A stretch of DNA of 64,000 nt from Dromiciops gliroides (GCF_019393635.1 NC_057864.1:443618822-443682821), one strand, 5' to 3'; positions 1 through 11,671 are shown, counted from the stretch's first letter. Notes: generated by a model not told the origin, from the sequence alone. A program made the numbers and translations.

Positions 1-224
1 GGGTGACTAAAGAGAAAAGCAAGCCCAGGACATGGAGGAGACTCAACTTCTTGTTGTAGGTAGCTAGCTGATGAAGGACCATAATCATTTCTAAAAGGAA
101 ATGATATTGGACATTCCTTTGCTGCAGGAAGAAAATTTGGCTTTTCCATTGTGGGGATCTTTCTCACCCCCATTTCAACACTTTGGGACAAAGCTCCATT
201 GGCTCCAGGCTAGTCATGGCTCTG

Positions 225-368
225 CTCTGGAGTACTGGATCCTAGTTCCAGCATAAACATTAATGATTAGATATTAGAAAAGTTACTTTCTGTCTCTGGG
301 CCTCAGTTTCCTTTTCTGTAAAGTGAAGGTGTTGCACTAAATGCTGGTCCCTTCAAGCTCTGGATTTT
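225..368 (+). repeat. MIR/CORE-SINE fragment
   Basis: An ancient SINE fragment recognised by the tail motif GGGCCTCAGTTTCC at about 299-312, followed by a decayed TCTGTAAAATG-type segment and a CCCTTCAAGCTCTGG-like end. No target duplication is visible, as expected for a copy this old. The bases before it (1-224) show no recognisable repeat or gene. Confidence 0.65.
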
Positions 369-1230
369 TCTGACTGGAGGCTATCATAGTAGAATCACGC
401 TTACCAGGCAGGAGAAGGTAGAAAACCTCTACTTTGCTATTCTCCTGTTCCCTGAGGCTGTGATGTCCTCAGACTGTCCTCTCTTCTTTCACTCCTAAGA
501 GGCAACTGTTCCAGCTAAGGCTTTTCTGATGTATATTCATTTACAGGCATTCTAATTTTAAAAGTTCTCCATGTGAAAGGATGACTTTGATATTCAGCAG
601 GAATTTATTTCTTCCTATTAGCATCACATTATACAAGTCTCTGACAGATTAATCACAGCTATTGTTTTGCTGTTTATTCTTACCACAGTATAATTTTACT
701 TTCAAAATGTTTTTTTAATTAAGAAGGAAGTACAGTAGGGGGAAGGCTTCTTTCTAGCCAAAGGCTTCTCTAGCCCCAGGGGCATGCAGGTGGATGATGG
801 GTGCTGCCTGCAGCCCCTGTGAAGACATCCCAGACGCCATTGCTGCTCTCTCACAAACCAGAACCAGGGAAGAATCAAGTCCTAGCAGGTGATAGGACTG
901 TGAACACTTGGTTAGCTCAGAGCAATGTGTTTATCTAATAGTTTTCCCTTTTTGTCTTTTTAAAATTAACATCCTTATACCTTATGGCAAAAAAGAAAAC
1001 CCCTACAATTTGATCAAAGGTCTTTCCTAACTGAAGCAAGAATTCTAGCTGTTCCATTGTTGCCTAGAATTAGGAAAAAGGTGAAACTTACAAGTTGGGA
1101 AGGGCCCGGACCACCTCCTGATCTGAAGTATCCTGGATAGTGCTCCCAGTTTGTTAGGCCCAGTATACAAGATCAAGGTAAAAATGCAAATGCCCTTAAC
1201 AGCTATTCATTTAAAGGATTCATAGACAAT
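369..1230. other. Unassigned, repeat-poor DNA
   Basis: No convincing ORF, splice pair or repeat is seen here. Composition is AT-rich, with a GC-richer patch around 770-850. Confidence 0.5.
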
Positions 1231-1408
1231 TTTGAATCTATAGTCTAGCTTTGATTCTGTTCATTTTAAATCTGAATATGTTTTAGTCTTGTTTTTGTAA
1301 ATTTCTAGTTTGACTATGTTCTAGCTTTAATTCTGTTAATTTTGAATCTATGTTCTAGCCTTGATTCTGTTAATTTCAAATCTATGTTCTAGCTTTGATT
1401 CTGTTTAT
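1231..1408 (+). repeat. Decayed 34-bp tandem repeat, about five units
   Basis: Units begin near 1231, 1265, 1305, 1341 and 1375. The last two are exactly 34 bp each and nearly identical; the second and third are 36-40 bp and more diverged. The core of each unit resembles TCTATGTTCTAGCTTTGATT. It is a minisatellite rather than a CRISPR: there are no spacers, only unit-to-unit drift. Confidence 0.8.
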
Positions 1409-1560
1409 CTACTAACTGGGTGATCTTGGTCAAGACCCTTAGCCAGAGTTTCTATTCAATGTCTCCATTTATAAATTATTCAATTGGATTTTGTGAGTTA
1501 ATTTATATGGATGGTTCCTCCAATCATTCAGTTCACAACTCCAAAGTTCTTGACACATAG
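1409..1560 (+). repeat. Probable MIR/CORE-SINE tail
   Basis: CTAACTGGGTGATCTTGG at 1412-1429 matches the CORE motif of MIR-type SINEs (CTAGCTGTGTGACCTTGG), and a diverged tail follows. The tandem repeat lies directly upstream and may have replaced the SINE head. Confidence 0.45.
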
Positions 1561-1561
1561 T

Positions 1562-2200
1562 TGATGTAGGAGGCAAAAAAGGGGTTAACAGAAAAACCTA
1601 AGACCCAAGCTCTAATTTAGATTTGAGCTCTAAGAGGGATTCAGACCCCAGTTAATGGATAACTTAAGACTTGAGTCTTCATCAATAGAAGTCAGGGTCT
1701 GAGTTCTTGTTACCTACATTAATCAACACCCATAACAATAACATAAAGAGGCAGGTCGTAGAGACCTTAACTATAACAATAATACATAGATAGGGCATAG
1801 AAATTCAACTGATAAATAAAGATATTTTGAAACTGGAGATGGGAATCAAAAAGAGACATGTGCAGGAAAAGCCAAATTTGTCCCCAGATTCCCCTTATGA
1901 TGTGTAAATCCCCAAATCACACCTCCAGGGAAAAAGGTACCCACCTTAGGGGTTGGCTTAGGACCCCAGGAACTCCAAATTAGGATAGACCCTCCCCTGT
2001 ACCTCCCGAAGGTGGAGATTATTATAATGAGACTGATAATCAGTTTATCCACACTATAAATATAACTCTTTTCTTTCCCTATTCATGAGATACCTTTCCA
2101 CTTTTCTGGTTCTCTCCCTGTGTTCACTCACAGTCTTGCAATAAAACTTGGGAAACTGAGGCACTGAGTCTTGTAATTCTTCTGGGACGACTCACAATCA
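1562..2200 (+). mobile_element. Solo LTR of an endogenous retrovirus (fossil)
   Basis: A block of about 640 bp starting TG and ending CA. It has a TATA-like ACTATAAATATA at about 2052-2063 and a polyadenylation signal AATAAA at 2140-2145, in the order U3-R-U5 on the plus strand. No internal retroviral sequence or second LTR is seen nearby, so it looks like a solo LTR left by LTR-LTR recombination. A gammaretrovirus-like (ERV1) origin is a guess from the layout. The outer ends are uncertain by a few bases because I found no clean target duplication. It is an old, inactive remnant. Confidence 0.6.
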
Positions 2201-2435
2201 ATTTGTTTATTCCTTTCTTCTTCTTTTCCCACCTCTTACCTTGTAATTCTTATCCACATCCTCCCCCATATTTGCCTCTGGGGTCTGCCCATTTTGTTGG
2301 GGGCCATCCTGATTTTCTGTGGACATGGATGATGGGACCCATGGATGGTCCCTCCATTATCCTTAATGCTCACCCTGTGACTAGCCCATTTTTTTTTTTA
2401 GTGCATTTCTTTGATGGCATTTTTACTCCAGTTCT

Positions 2436-2875
2436 TCATAGTTCTTTGTGATTTATTACAGCCTGTTCATACCCACTATTTGACTCTCCATTGTCTTCTG
2501 AGTGATTTTTATTTTTAATTCTTTTGAGATTATAGTGTTCCATGGCTCCTAGCCATACAGCTACAATGGCAGAACACTCTATTTTAAAGATGAGCCTTTG
2601 TTTTAGGGAAAGTTTAGAATCATTTAAAGCAACTTCATAATTTCCCAAAGACAATTCAGTCTCCTCTCCTGCTGTTTAATGCTGGACTCACCTCTTTGTC
2701 CATTTGCAGTATCTGTCCGAGGTACCAATTTTTCTCATTAAATTTATATGTACATCCTTTCCAGCCTTGTCTGTGGACCCATAGCATTTTGATCTGACCT
2801 TCTAATGTAACCTGAAGTCCTCTGAGACTTTCCATTTGCTCCACAGCTGAAATATCTTTCTTGTGTTTTCTTCCC
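2436..2875 (-). pseudogene. Broken TPR-repeat protein copy (candidate retropseudogene)
   Basis: The minus strand reads like one to two tetratricopeptide repeats. A first helix has GCTYKFNEKNWYLGQILQMD (about 2700-2760) and then PALNSRRGD. One frame later comes LSLGNYEVALNDSKLSLKQ (about 2595-2655). The fit to the TPR pattern (N-R-A/G then LG-YE-AL-D) comes from two pieces in different frames separated by a stop, so the copy is broken. A basic tail follows (LKRIKNKN). No introns or poly(A) tail are evident. I could not name the parent gene. Chance resemblance is possible, though two adjacent in-order motifs argue against it. Confidence 0.3.
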
Positions 2876-2992
2876 CAATTAGAATGTGAGCTCCTTGTAA
2901 GCAGGGACAGTCTTGCTATTCTTTTTTTTTCCATTTTAGAACTTAGCACAGTGTTTGGCACACAGTAAACACTTAAATGCTTTTTCATTCAT
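2876..2992 (+). repeat. L2 LINE 3' end
   Basis: TAGAATGTGAGCTCCTTG followed by GCAGGGACAGTCTTG, TTAGCACAGTGTTTGGCAC and a TAAATGC-type end is the recurring 3' terminus of mammalian L2. Six or more further examples lie in this window. Confidence 0.85.
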
Positions 2993-3097
2993 TCAGCTCT
3001 ACATCACTATATCTCCATTTCTAATCTTTGTCTATCTCTATTCCCATCTCTATTTACTAGCCTTCAATAGTAAATCCCATTGAGGAAAATCTCTTAA

Positions 3098-3240
3098 CCG
3101 ATAAATATCAGCACCAACTCTGCAGTTTAGGGTCTTAGAGTGCAGACTGGGTTGCTGAGAAATGTAGTGACTTGCCTAGGGTCACACATTTAGCAGATGT
3201 GGTAGAAGCAAGACTATTCAACTATTCACTACTCCATATA
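3098..3240 (-). repeat. CORE-SINE fragment
   Basis: GTAGTGACTTGCCTAGGGTC near 3164 is the antisense CORE motif. A CTCTGCAGTTTAGGGTCTTAG tail precedes it, similar to the SINE with a distinct tail seen in sense at 37.2-37.4 kb. Confidence 0.6.
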
Positions 3241-3280
3241 TTCTTCCCTCTACCCCACCCATTATTTCTCTCTGTCTCTT

Positions 3281-3502
3281 TCTTTTTCCCACTCTCTCTC
3301 TCTATCTCTCCCTCTCTCCCTTCCTTTCTCTCTCATATATAAATATATATCACATATATAATATATGTATAATATAGCTCATATATTATATGTAATGTAT
3401 CTTTATCTGTGCATATATATACACAAATAGATACATAATTATACATCTATATAGATATCTATATATCTATGTTTATACATAATATCTGAGTCTATCTCTA
3501 TC

Positions 3503-3576
<74 letters not shown>

Positions 3577-3577
3577 A
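3281..3577. repeat. Simple repeats: TC-rich, AT-rich, then (TATC)n
   Basis: A TC-rich stretch (3281-3335) leads into AT-rich alternating sequence (3336-3480). A nearly pure TATC tetranucleotide array of about 80 bp occupies 3498-3577. Confidence 0.95.
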
Positions 3578-3799
3578 ATTAAGAGTTGGAAGAGATCTTT
3601 GTGGCCATATACTTAGTCCAAACTATATAATGAAGGAATCATCAATACAATCTATCTCGCAAGTTGTCATCCAGCCTCTGAAGACTTCCAAGGAAGGGGA
3701 ACTTATTGCTCTTCAAGGTGGCCCATTCCACTTTTGGTGACAGTTTTAATTGCAGGAAGACTAAATTTAACTCTTTGCAAATTCTACTCATCGTTCCTA

Positions 3800-4012
3800 G
3801 GGAAGGGAAGACCAAAACTCAAACTCAGATGAGTTTGTCAAAATGTCTACAAGTAAAGACTCAAGTGGGAAGATGATCTTGTCTCAAGACCAAAAAGCCT
3901 TCTTTGAAGAGCTCAAAAAGGCTTTTAAAAACCAAATGAGAGAGGTAGAAGGAAAAATGGAAAAAGAAATTAGAGAAATGAGAGTTATACTGGAAAAAGA
4001 AACCATATTAGA
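3800..4012 (+). mobile_element. Marsupial L1 ORF1 fragment
   Basis: Encodes MSTSKDSSGK, ILSQDQKAFFEELKKAF and KNQMREVEGKMEKEIREM, the N-terminal coiled-coil of marsupial L1 ORF1p. A related sequence occurs at 10.5-10.7 kb. It is an isolated fragment inside the antisense L3 element; no 3' end or tail is attached. Confidence 0.75.
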
Positions 4013-4137
4013 TCTTTGTAATAGCTATTTTCTTTTCTAAGTGTTCATCAACCATTTATTTAATTATCCATTCTAGAATTTTCCCAGGAATGAAAGTCAA
4101 GTTCATGGGTCTATAGTTTGCAAACTGTTTTCTCTCC

Positions 4138-4190
4138 ATTCAGTGTCTGGCACATAGCAGGTGCTGCTTAAATTCTTGTTGACTTGTTGA
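4138..4190 (+). repeat. Short L2 3'-terminal fragment
   Basis: CAGTGTCTGGCACATAGCAG plus GTGCTGCTTAAAT and TTGTTGACT resemble the last 50 bp of L2. It splits the L3 RT sequence between two homologous segments. Confidence 0.6.
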
Positions 4191-5229
4191 AAATCAGAAC
4201 GTTGATCCTTTTCCAATCTAATGGAACCACTCCCATGTTCCATGATATTTCACCACTCACTGACAGTGGTTCAGCAATCACACCTGTCAAGTCTTTTAAT
4301 GGTCAAGGAAGTAAGAGCAAGTAACTTTTATTTATCAAGCCTAGCTATATTTTTTCTTGGTATCCACTTATTTGTTTTGAGAATCATGTGTGCCTTATGA
4401 TTTAGAGTGCAAATGTTATTCTCCTTGTTAGACAAAACAGAAGCAAAAGATAATTGAACAATTTTTCCTTCTCTCTGTTGTTAGATACCATCATCCCAGC
4501 AATGATACCATCTCAAGCAATGATCCTACCAGTTATTTGATCCTCTTTTTTTCTCCTAATATAACTACCACCTCCTCCTTTTATTGTGTCTTTATCTTCC
4601 TCTTCATTCTCAATTTTCACATTCCTGAAGCTATTTTTTGCAGAATTGTACTACAATATTATATTCATTCTCTGTTATCTGGCCTTGATTTTACTCTCTA
4701 TAGATTTTTTAAACTAAGTTGGTTGGGGAAGGATGAAGAGAATAAATATTTATATAATACCTCCTATATGCCAGGTATTGTGTTAAGTGCTTTCTACAAA
4801 TAATATTTTATTTGATTTGTTGAATTGCTTGGTGAGTTCCCTTACCACATACATTTGTATATTTGTATTTTCCTCCTCCCTTGTGTCTTCAGATTTTTAT
4901 TCTTGAAACACCAACTATCTTTCCAGGGTTAACTTGTCCTGATACATTATTTTCATGGGATCTCACCTCTCTTGCCTTATCTTTCTTCTGAACTCTCTGA
5001 AATATGTTTCTCAAAATCTAAGAAGCAGATTGGACTCAAATTTCTTCTTATCCAGGACAGAGTTGTTAGTTTCACCTAAGATTTCCATTATTTCCCCACC
5101 TATAAGAAGTTCTTCCCTATTAGTAAGAATCAGATTTGTAATAAAATTTCCTCTTGTTGATTACTTTACCTGTTGAAGGATGTAATGATGACTGAAACAT
5201 GCCATGAAAGTTATTAGATGCTTTGCTTT

Positions 5230-5230
5230 T

Positions 5231-5300
<70 letters not shown>
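5230..5300. repeat. (GA)n microsatellite
   Basis: About 70 bp of GA dinucleotide with one AA interruption near 5241. Confidence 0.97.
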
Positions 5301-5302
<2 letters not shown>

Positions 5303-5521
5303 CCTTTGGGTAGTATAATTTGTGACCGTGTGAATCACATGAAATGAAGTGTCATCCACTTTCTTAAGTCTTGGGAAATTCTCTGTTAGATCTTGTGTAC
5401 ACACCCCAGAAAGAAAAGAGAACAGCATGTTAACAGATTAACAAATAGTTGCCCCTTTGTCCCTGAATAGGAAATCATCAACTACTGTTCTCCTTTCTTA
5501 TAATTCTTACTGGATGATCTT

Positions 5522-6696
5522 ACTAGGTGTGGTGTATGTGGTGTTCAAGGAAGACTAGCACCTCTGGCGTGAGAGCCCTTTTCAGGCTGCTCATCTACCT
5601 TTTTGGTCTACCTGGCACTAAATTCTCATCTCCAAGTGGCTCCAAGCAGCTGTAGAATGCACAGTGGCCACATCCCAGTAAACCATCTTGGTAGTAGGGT
5701 TAAACCATCTTTAGCATAACAAATAGGCCTCAAACCCATCAGTGAGTTAGGAGGGTTGTCTACCTCAAGCATGTGAGGTATTCCCCCTGTGGCATGGGTG
5801 GATAAGAACAATTTGTTCTAACTGCTATGAAGGCACTGTGGAGTGCATAGAACTTGGTAAGACATGGAAGACACTAAGGTCACCCACTGCATCCTAGGCC
5901 ATTGCTAGTCATCTTGGCATTTATCTTGTCACTGGACTTTGATGACTCTAGAAGAGAGAATGAGACTGATGACTGTGCAACTCTGCCTCATTTAAATCCA
6001 ATGAATGCATGAGTCAAGGCATTAGCCTGTGATGTCATTGATTCTTTTTTTAAAAATTGTTTTGTGGTCATTGTTTTTTTTTTTAAATTGTAACTTTATT
6101 TAGTATTTTATTTTCCCCCAATTATATGTAAAAACAATTTTAACATCCATTGTAAAAACCTTGAATTCCAAATTCTCTTCCTTCTTCCCTCCACCCTTTG
6201 AGAGGGCAAGCAATTTGATATAGGTTATATATGTGTAGTCATGCAAAGCATTTCCATGTTAGTCATGTTGTGGGAAAAAACCAGACAAAAAAGACATGGA
6301 GAAAAATAAAGTAAAAAAAATATGCTTCAAACTGTATTCGGACACAATCAGTTCTTTTTTTTGGGATTGATATCATTTTTCATCATAAGTCCTTCAGAGT
6401 TGTCTTAGATCATTGTATTGTTTAGAATAGCTAAGTCATTCACAGCTGACCATCTTACAATATTGCTCTTATTTTGTACACAGTACATTTCACTTTGCAT
6501 CAGCTCATGTAAGTCTTTCCAAGTTTTTCTGAGAGCATCCTGCTCATCATTTCTTATAGCATAATAGTATTCAATCATAATCATATATTATAATTTGTTC
6601 GATCATTCTCCAATTGATGGGTATTTTCTCAGTTTCCAATTCTTTGCCAGTCATTGGTCTTCTTTGAAAATGAAGGACAAACAACAACAACAACAA
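5522..6696 (+). mobile_element. RTE-derived SINE with (CAA)n tail, itself interrupted
   Basis: A SINE or short RTE 3' end whose sense 3' terminus is GAAAATGAAGGACAAACAAC followed by (AAC)n. It is flanked by a perfect 13-bp target duplication ACTGGATGATCTT (5509-5521 and 6697-6709). An L1 3' end is inserted after GATGTCATTG. The element resumes at about 6650 with GTCATTGGTCTTC. A minus-strand relative lies at 29.95-30.24 kb. Confidence 0.8.
6041..6649 (-). mobile_element. L1 3' end, antisense
   Basis: Antisense L1 3' UTR and ORF2 terminus, recognised by motifs shared with 39.4, 48.3 and 49.1 kb: CATGTTAGTC, CATCAGCTCATGTAAG and CAATTGATGGG. A T-run (antisense poly(A)) begins at about 6074. 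GTCATTG at 6067-6073 and 6650-6656 is a short target duplication. Confidence 0.85.
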
Positions 6697-7089
6697 CTGG
6701 ATGATCTTTCTACTATATCATATTTTTTTTTGGAAGGGCAATAAGCTTCTTCCTTCTCAGAGAATTCAGTTTTCTTCTCATTGGGAAGAGTCTCAAACCT
6801 GTATTTAAGCTCTAAGCATCCAGTCTATTCTCTAAAATTTTTGTATTATAGAGTAGACACTGCTTTGTTTTGGTGAAGGGAGAACCCTCCCAGGATGTTT
6901 CCTATAAAGATGAAATCATATGCATAGTTAAAAACATTATATTGTCATTATCCAGATAAAAGATATTCTTCATCGACTTGGTGGGTGGTTAGGCCAGGTT
7001 CTTTTAAATGGCAATGGATCTTGTTCAGGAGGTTTGGCAATGTTTCCAGGCTTGATGGTGCCAGTACAGTGTTATTAACAAGAATATTG

Positions 7090-7255
7090 GGGGCAGCTAG
7101 GTGGTGCAGTGGATAGAGCACTGGCCCTGGATTCAGGAGGACCTGAGTTCAAATCCAGCCTCAGACACTTGTCACTTACTAGCTGTGTGACCCTGGGAAA
7201 GTCACTTAACCCCAATTGTCCCTCAAAAAAACCCCAACAACCCAACAACAACAAC
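7090..7255 (+). mobile_element. MAR1/WSINE1-type SINE
   Basis: Complete SINE from GGGCAGCTAGGTGG to TTAACCCCAATTGTCC with an A/C-rich tail. A 13-bp target duplication (7077-7089, 7256-7268) has one mismatch. Confidence 0.95.
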
Positions 7256-7380
7256 AACAAGAGTATTGTAAGAACCTCACCATCTAGCAGGATTCACTTT
7301 TCGACTTGGTATCTGAGCTGGATCTCCTCTATGACAATGGCAAACATTTAGTATTTGTCATAAGGAGAGAATGTCTTCGG

Positions 7381-7523
7381 TTTTTTGTGTGAGGCAATTG
7401 GGGTTAAGTGACTTTCCCAGGGTCACACAGCTAGTAAGTGTCAAGGGTCTGAGGCCAGATTTGAACTCAGGTCCTCCTGAATCCAGGGCCAGTGCTTTAT
7501 CCACTGTGCCACCTAGCTACCCC
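7381..7523 (-). mobile_element. MAR1/WSINE1-type SINE
   Basis: Complete antisense copy (GGCAATTGGGGTTAAGTGAC to CCACCTAGCTACCCC). Flanks GAATGTCTTCG and GAATCTCTTTG suggest a diverged target duplication. It opposes the copy at 7090, so a transcript could form a hairpin. Confidence 0.93.
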
Positions 7524-8602
7524 TGAATCTCTTTGTTTTATGTCTCTCCTGTTAGAAAATTATGGAGTCATCATGCAAGGTTGGTGTAATTGTTACATCT
7601 TTCAAATAATCTCATATAATCTTGATTTAGGCAAAGGATACATCTTGTTGATGTCTTTTAAAGCTCTGACTTGTTCTATTTAATCAAATGCCTTTTTACA
7701 ATAGTCAACAGTAAACACAGTGGGATATTTTACTCTCTGTCTTTCAGTCAATAGAGTGATGATAAAGAATAAGTTTATTATGGAATATCACTTTCAAAAG
7801 CCTGTCTATTTTATACTAATACCATAGTCAAGGATGCTATTAATGGTATTAATCATTCTTATAAAATTATATATCAATGACATGTTCTTAGGATTGGCTT
7901 TTCTGAGGGGCAATAATAAATTCCATGATTATCCCTTTGCCATACCTTGTGTGTCTTCTTTTTCTTTAAATAGTTTGAGAATTATTCCTTCAGTGTCCTT
8001 ATAATTATGTCACTGCCAACACAACTTCCCCCATACATACTTTGTCTAGTCCAGAAGCTTTCCCCATTTTTGTTCTTTTTAAGTATTATTTCTCTCTCCT
8101 TCCTGAGTATGTATGTCCTAGATTGATCCTGGAATTTGAGGTTCCATTATTCTTGATGGAGAAAAGCATTTATCATAAAAAAAAGAAACTTCTGCAGATC
8201 TTTACATATTTTATATGTTTGTTTTCCCTGTTCCTTCTAGTTTCTACTTTAAATGAGCTCAGGATAACTTTGTTTATTTGGGTCTCTTGCCAAGCTTTCT
8301 TTAAACTGATTTTATCCTCCACTACTTTTCTATATTTTATGATGCAATTTTGGACATAATCTTTGACCATTTTTTTCTATAATATTTTACAAATGTGTTA
8401 TTATTATAAACCTGATCTGACCTTGGCAGCCACATATCTTTACTTGGAAAGTAAGTCAAGTGGTGGCTAACTGAGACAGTTTTTAGACATTTGATCTCTT
8501 CATTATGACAGTTGGCTTGAATTGGTTAAACTCTGTATAAATAATAATAAAGACATGCATTACAAAATTTTATTAATTTTTTATTTTAATAATACTAAAA
8601 TA

Positions 8603-9372
8603 TATTCCCAAAGAAATCATAGAAGGGGGAAAGGGACCCACATGTACAAAAATATTTATAGCTGCTCTTTACGTGGTAGCAAGGAATTGGAAGTTGAGGG
8701 GTGCCCATCAATTGGGGAATGGCTGGACAAGTTGTGGTATATGAATACAATGGAATACTATTGTGTTGTAAGAAATGATGAGCAGGAGGAGTTCAGAGAA
8801 ACCTGGAGGGTCTTGCGTGAACTGATGATGAGTGAGATGAGCAGAACCAGAAGAACATTGTACACAGTATCATCAACATTGAGTGTTGACCTTCTGTGAT
8901 GGACTATATTCTTCTCACCAATGCAATGGTACAGAAGAATTCTAGGGAACTCATGATAGAAGAGGATCTCCAAATCCAAGAAAAAAAAAAAAGAACTGTG
9001 GAGTATAGATGCTGATTGAACCATACTATTTCTTTTGTTTTGGGTGCTGTTGGTTTTTTTTTTCTATTTTGAGGTTTTGCATCACTGCTCTGATTTTTTT
9101 TCTTGTAACAGGATTAATGTTATTATGTGTATATATATATGTGTGTGTATATATATCTATATGTATATGTATATAGATATATAGATATAATCTATATCAC
9201 ATTACCTGCTGTCTAGGGGAGGGGGGAGGGAGGGGAGGGAGGGGAGGGAGGGGGAAAAATCTGAAATTGTAAAGCTTATATAAACAAAAGTTGAGAACTA
9301 TCTTTACATGTAACAGAAAAAATAAAATACCTTATATGTAAAAAAAAATTAATTAATTAATTAATTAAAAAA
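8603..9372 (+). mobile_element. 5'-truncated L1 3' end
   Basis: Contains the L1 ORF2 terminus (GGAATGGCTGGACAAGTTGTGG at about 8717; reading EYYCVVRNDEQEEFRETWRV), the 3' UTR, a G-rich polypurine tract (9218-9254) and an AATAAA-containing end. A 13-bp target duplication TAATACTAAAATA (8590-8602) recurs with one mismatch at 9373-9385. An AT-rich dinucleotide stretch is expanded at 9122-9190, and TTAA repeats follow at 9343-9367. Confidence 0.9.
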
Positions 9373-10399
9373 TAACACTAAAATACAATACATTTCATTT
9401 TAAAAAATATTACCTGGTTCTCACCAGGTCCAGTACCTCTCAATTTTCTTCATGATATTTAGGTGTGAAACTTCTGTTGAATCTACATGTTTTTGGTCTT
9501 TAACATTTCTTGTTCCTGATATTTTTTTTTAACATTGAAGACTTTTACTATTACTACTGCATTGAAATCACCGAGTATTTAAGCTTGTGGTGATTAAAAA
9601 ATGACAGTTGAATTCTTCATGGAGTTTCACTATCTCTTTACCTTCTTCAATATCATTTGTGTATAAGCTAAAACTGTTTTCAGGGTTTTTATTAGTCTTT
9701 TGGCAATATGAATCATAAGGACACCAATAAGAGATAACTAAATAAGAGAGGGGCAGAGCCAAGATGGTGGAGGAAAGGTAGTAACTTCTTGGAGCTCCCC
9801 ACATGTTCACTGCAAAATCCTCCAAATAATGCCATAAGACAATTCCTGGAGCAGCTGAACCCACAAAAGGATGGGGTGAGATCATTTCCTAGCCAAAGAT
9901 GGTTTAGGAGATCAGTAGAAAAGGTCTGTTGTACCGGGGGTGGGAGTGGAACCCAGACCCAGGATGCACCAACACACATCTAGCCCCAGGGAGGCTACAC
10001 CAGAGAAAGAGACCTCCAGAGCTTCTGAATCAGCTGCAGCTGTGGCTACTTCTAAAACTCAGCTCATGGTCTGGTGAAAGGATCAAGCTGCTGGCTGGGG
10101 GGCAAGGGTGGAGGGGGGGGCGGAGGAGATTACAGGGGTTGCTACTGGCACTGAGGTGGAACTCAGTTGTCTTGTCCATGCTGGGAAACCAGAACACAGT
10201 CTTGAGTGTCAGGCCCAGGTGAGGGAGGGGTGCAAGCACATCCAAAGCTAGCAACCATAGTGAAACAGAATTCTGTTTCTGGATTAAAGAGCAAGCAAGC
10301 TTGGGGCTATTTACAGATCAGAGAACAGGCCAGGGCAGTGAAGAACCTGCCTCTCCTCAAATTTATCCACCTGGGACCCCCTGAAGTTTAGGACAGTGC

Positions 10400-11475
10400 A
10401 TCCTGGAAGCAGGGCCCCACTTTAAGAAGGAGGTAAAAGTCAAGAAAGAGGCTAGAAAAAAAAATGAACAGACAGAAGAATAATGTGCACCATTTAAAGT
10501 TTCTTTGGTGACAAGGAAGATCAAAATATACCCCCCCCAAGAATATAACAAAGTCAAAGCTCCTACATCCAAAGCTTCCCAGAAAAATATGAATTGTTCT
10601 CAGGCCATGGAAGTGCTCAAAACAGACTTTGAAGATAAAGTAAGAGAGGTAGAGGAAAAACTGGAAAGAGAAATGAGAGTGATGCAGGAACTTTATGCAA
10701 AAAAGTCAACAGCTTGAAAAGCCAAATGAAAAGCTCTCTGGAGAAATGAGAGTGATTCAGGAAAAAAAGTCAACAGCTTGAAAAACAGAATGGAAAAGCT
10801 CTCTGCAGAAAATAATTGCTTAAGAATTAGGATTGAACAAATGCAAGCTAATGACTTTATGAGAAATCAAAACACAATAAAGCAAATCCAAATGAATGAA
10901 AAAATAGAGAGCAATGTGAAATATCTCCAGCTGACCTGGAAAATAGATTCAGGAGATATAATCTGAAAATTATTGGACTACCTGAAAACCATGAGCAAAA
11001 AAGAACTTAGACATCATCTCCCAAGAGATTGTCAGGGAAAATTTCCCTGATATTCTAGAAGGAGAAGGTAAAATAGAAATTGAAAGAATCCACCAATCAC
11101 TTCCTGAAAGAGATCCTAAAAGGAAAACTCCCAGGAATATTATAGCCTAATTACAGAGTTCTCAGTTCAAGGAGAAAATATTGTAAGCAGCCAGAAAGAA
11201 ATAGTTCAAGTACTGTGGAGCCACAGTCAGAATAACATAAGATCTAGCAGCTTCAACAATGAAGTATCAGAGGGTATAGAATATGATATTCCAGAGGGAA
11301 AAGGAATTGGGATTACAACCAAAAATCACCTACAAAGCAGAACTGAATATAATTTTTCAGGTGAAAAAAAATGGGACTTCAATGAAAAAGAGGACTTTCA
11401 GGCATTTGTGATGAAAAGATCTGAACTGAGTAGAAACTTTGACTTTCAAATACAAGACCCTAGAGAAGCATAAAA
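10400..11475 (+). pseudogene. L1 ORF1 remnant
   Basis: Open pieces encode the N-terminal region (KAPTSKASQKNMNCSQAMEV, 10555-10610) and the coiled-coil (MKNRMEKLSAENNCLRIRIE, 10778-10837). The C-terminal RNA-binding region is recognisable only at nucleotide level, near ATCACTTCCTGAAAGAGATC at 11094. Several stops and frameshifts break the frame. Confidence 0.75.
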
Positions 11476-11671
11476 CGGTAAACAGGAAAAATAAATTATG
11501 AGGGATGTTAAAAGGTTAAACTGTTTGCATTCCTGCATGGGAAGATGATACTTCTAACTCATAAGAACTTTCTCAGTATTTGGGCAGTTGAAAGGAATAA
11601 ATTTGGACAGAGGGCATGGGTGAGAATTAATTGCGAAGGGATCATATCTGTAAACCATTTATTGTTTGTCA

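Larger units (their letters stand above)
3578..5215 (-). mobile_element. Ancient L3/CR1 LINE, antisense, broken
   Basis: The plus strand shows the antisense 3' end (GAGTTGGAAGAGATC, GTCATCCAGCCTCTGAAGAC). Further on, the minus strand encodes reverse-transcriptase sequence NYRPMNLTFIPGKILEWII (about 4076-4125), matching the CR1-clade motif NYRPVSLTSVPGKI. Sequence between endonuclease and RT follows to about 5215; a homologous stretch recurs near 53.95-54.12 kb. Younger pieces interrupt it: an L1 ORF1 fragment, an L2 3' end and a MIR-like stretch (about 4720-4815). It is heavily decayed and has no function as a LINE. Confidence 0.75.

Noticed and set aside
1231-1408. Possible CRISPR array
   Set aside because: There are no unique spacers, the units are contiguous and diverged, and the DNA is from a vertebrate.
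9218-9254. G-quadruplex-like tract as a regulatory site
   Set aside because: It is the G-rich polypurine tract typical of L1 3' UTRs. The same tract recurs near 22.86, 50.86, 51.29 and 59.81 kb, so it is explained by the element.
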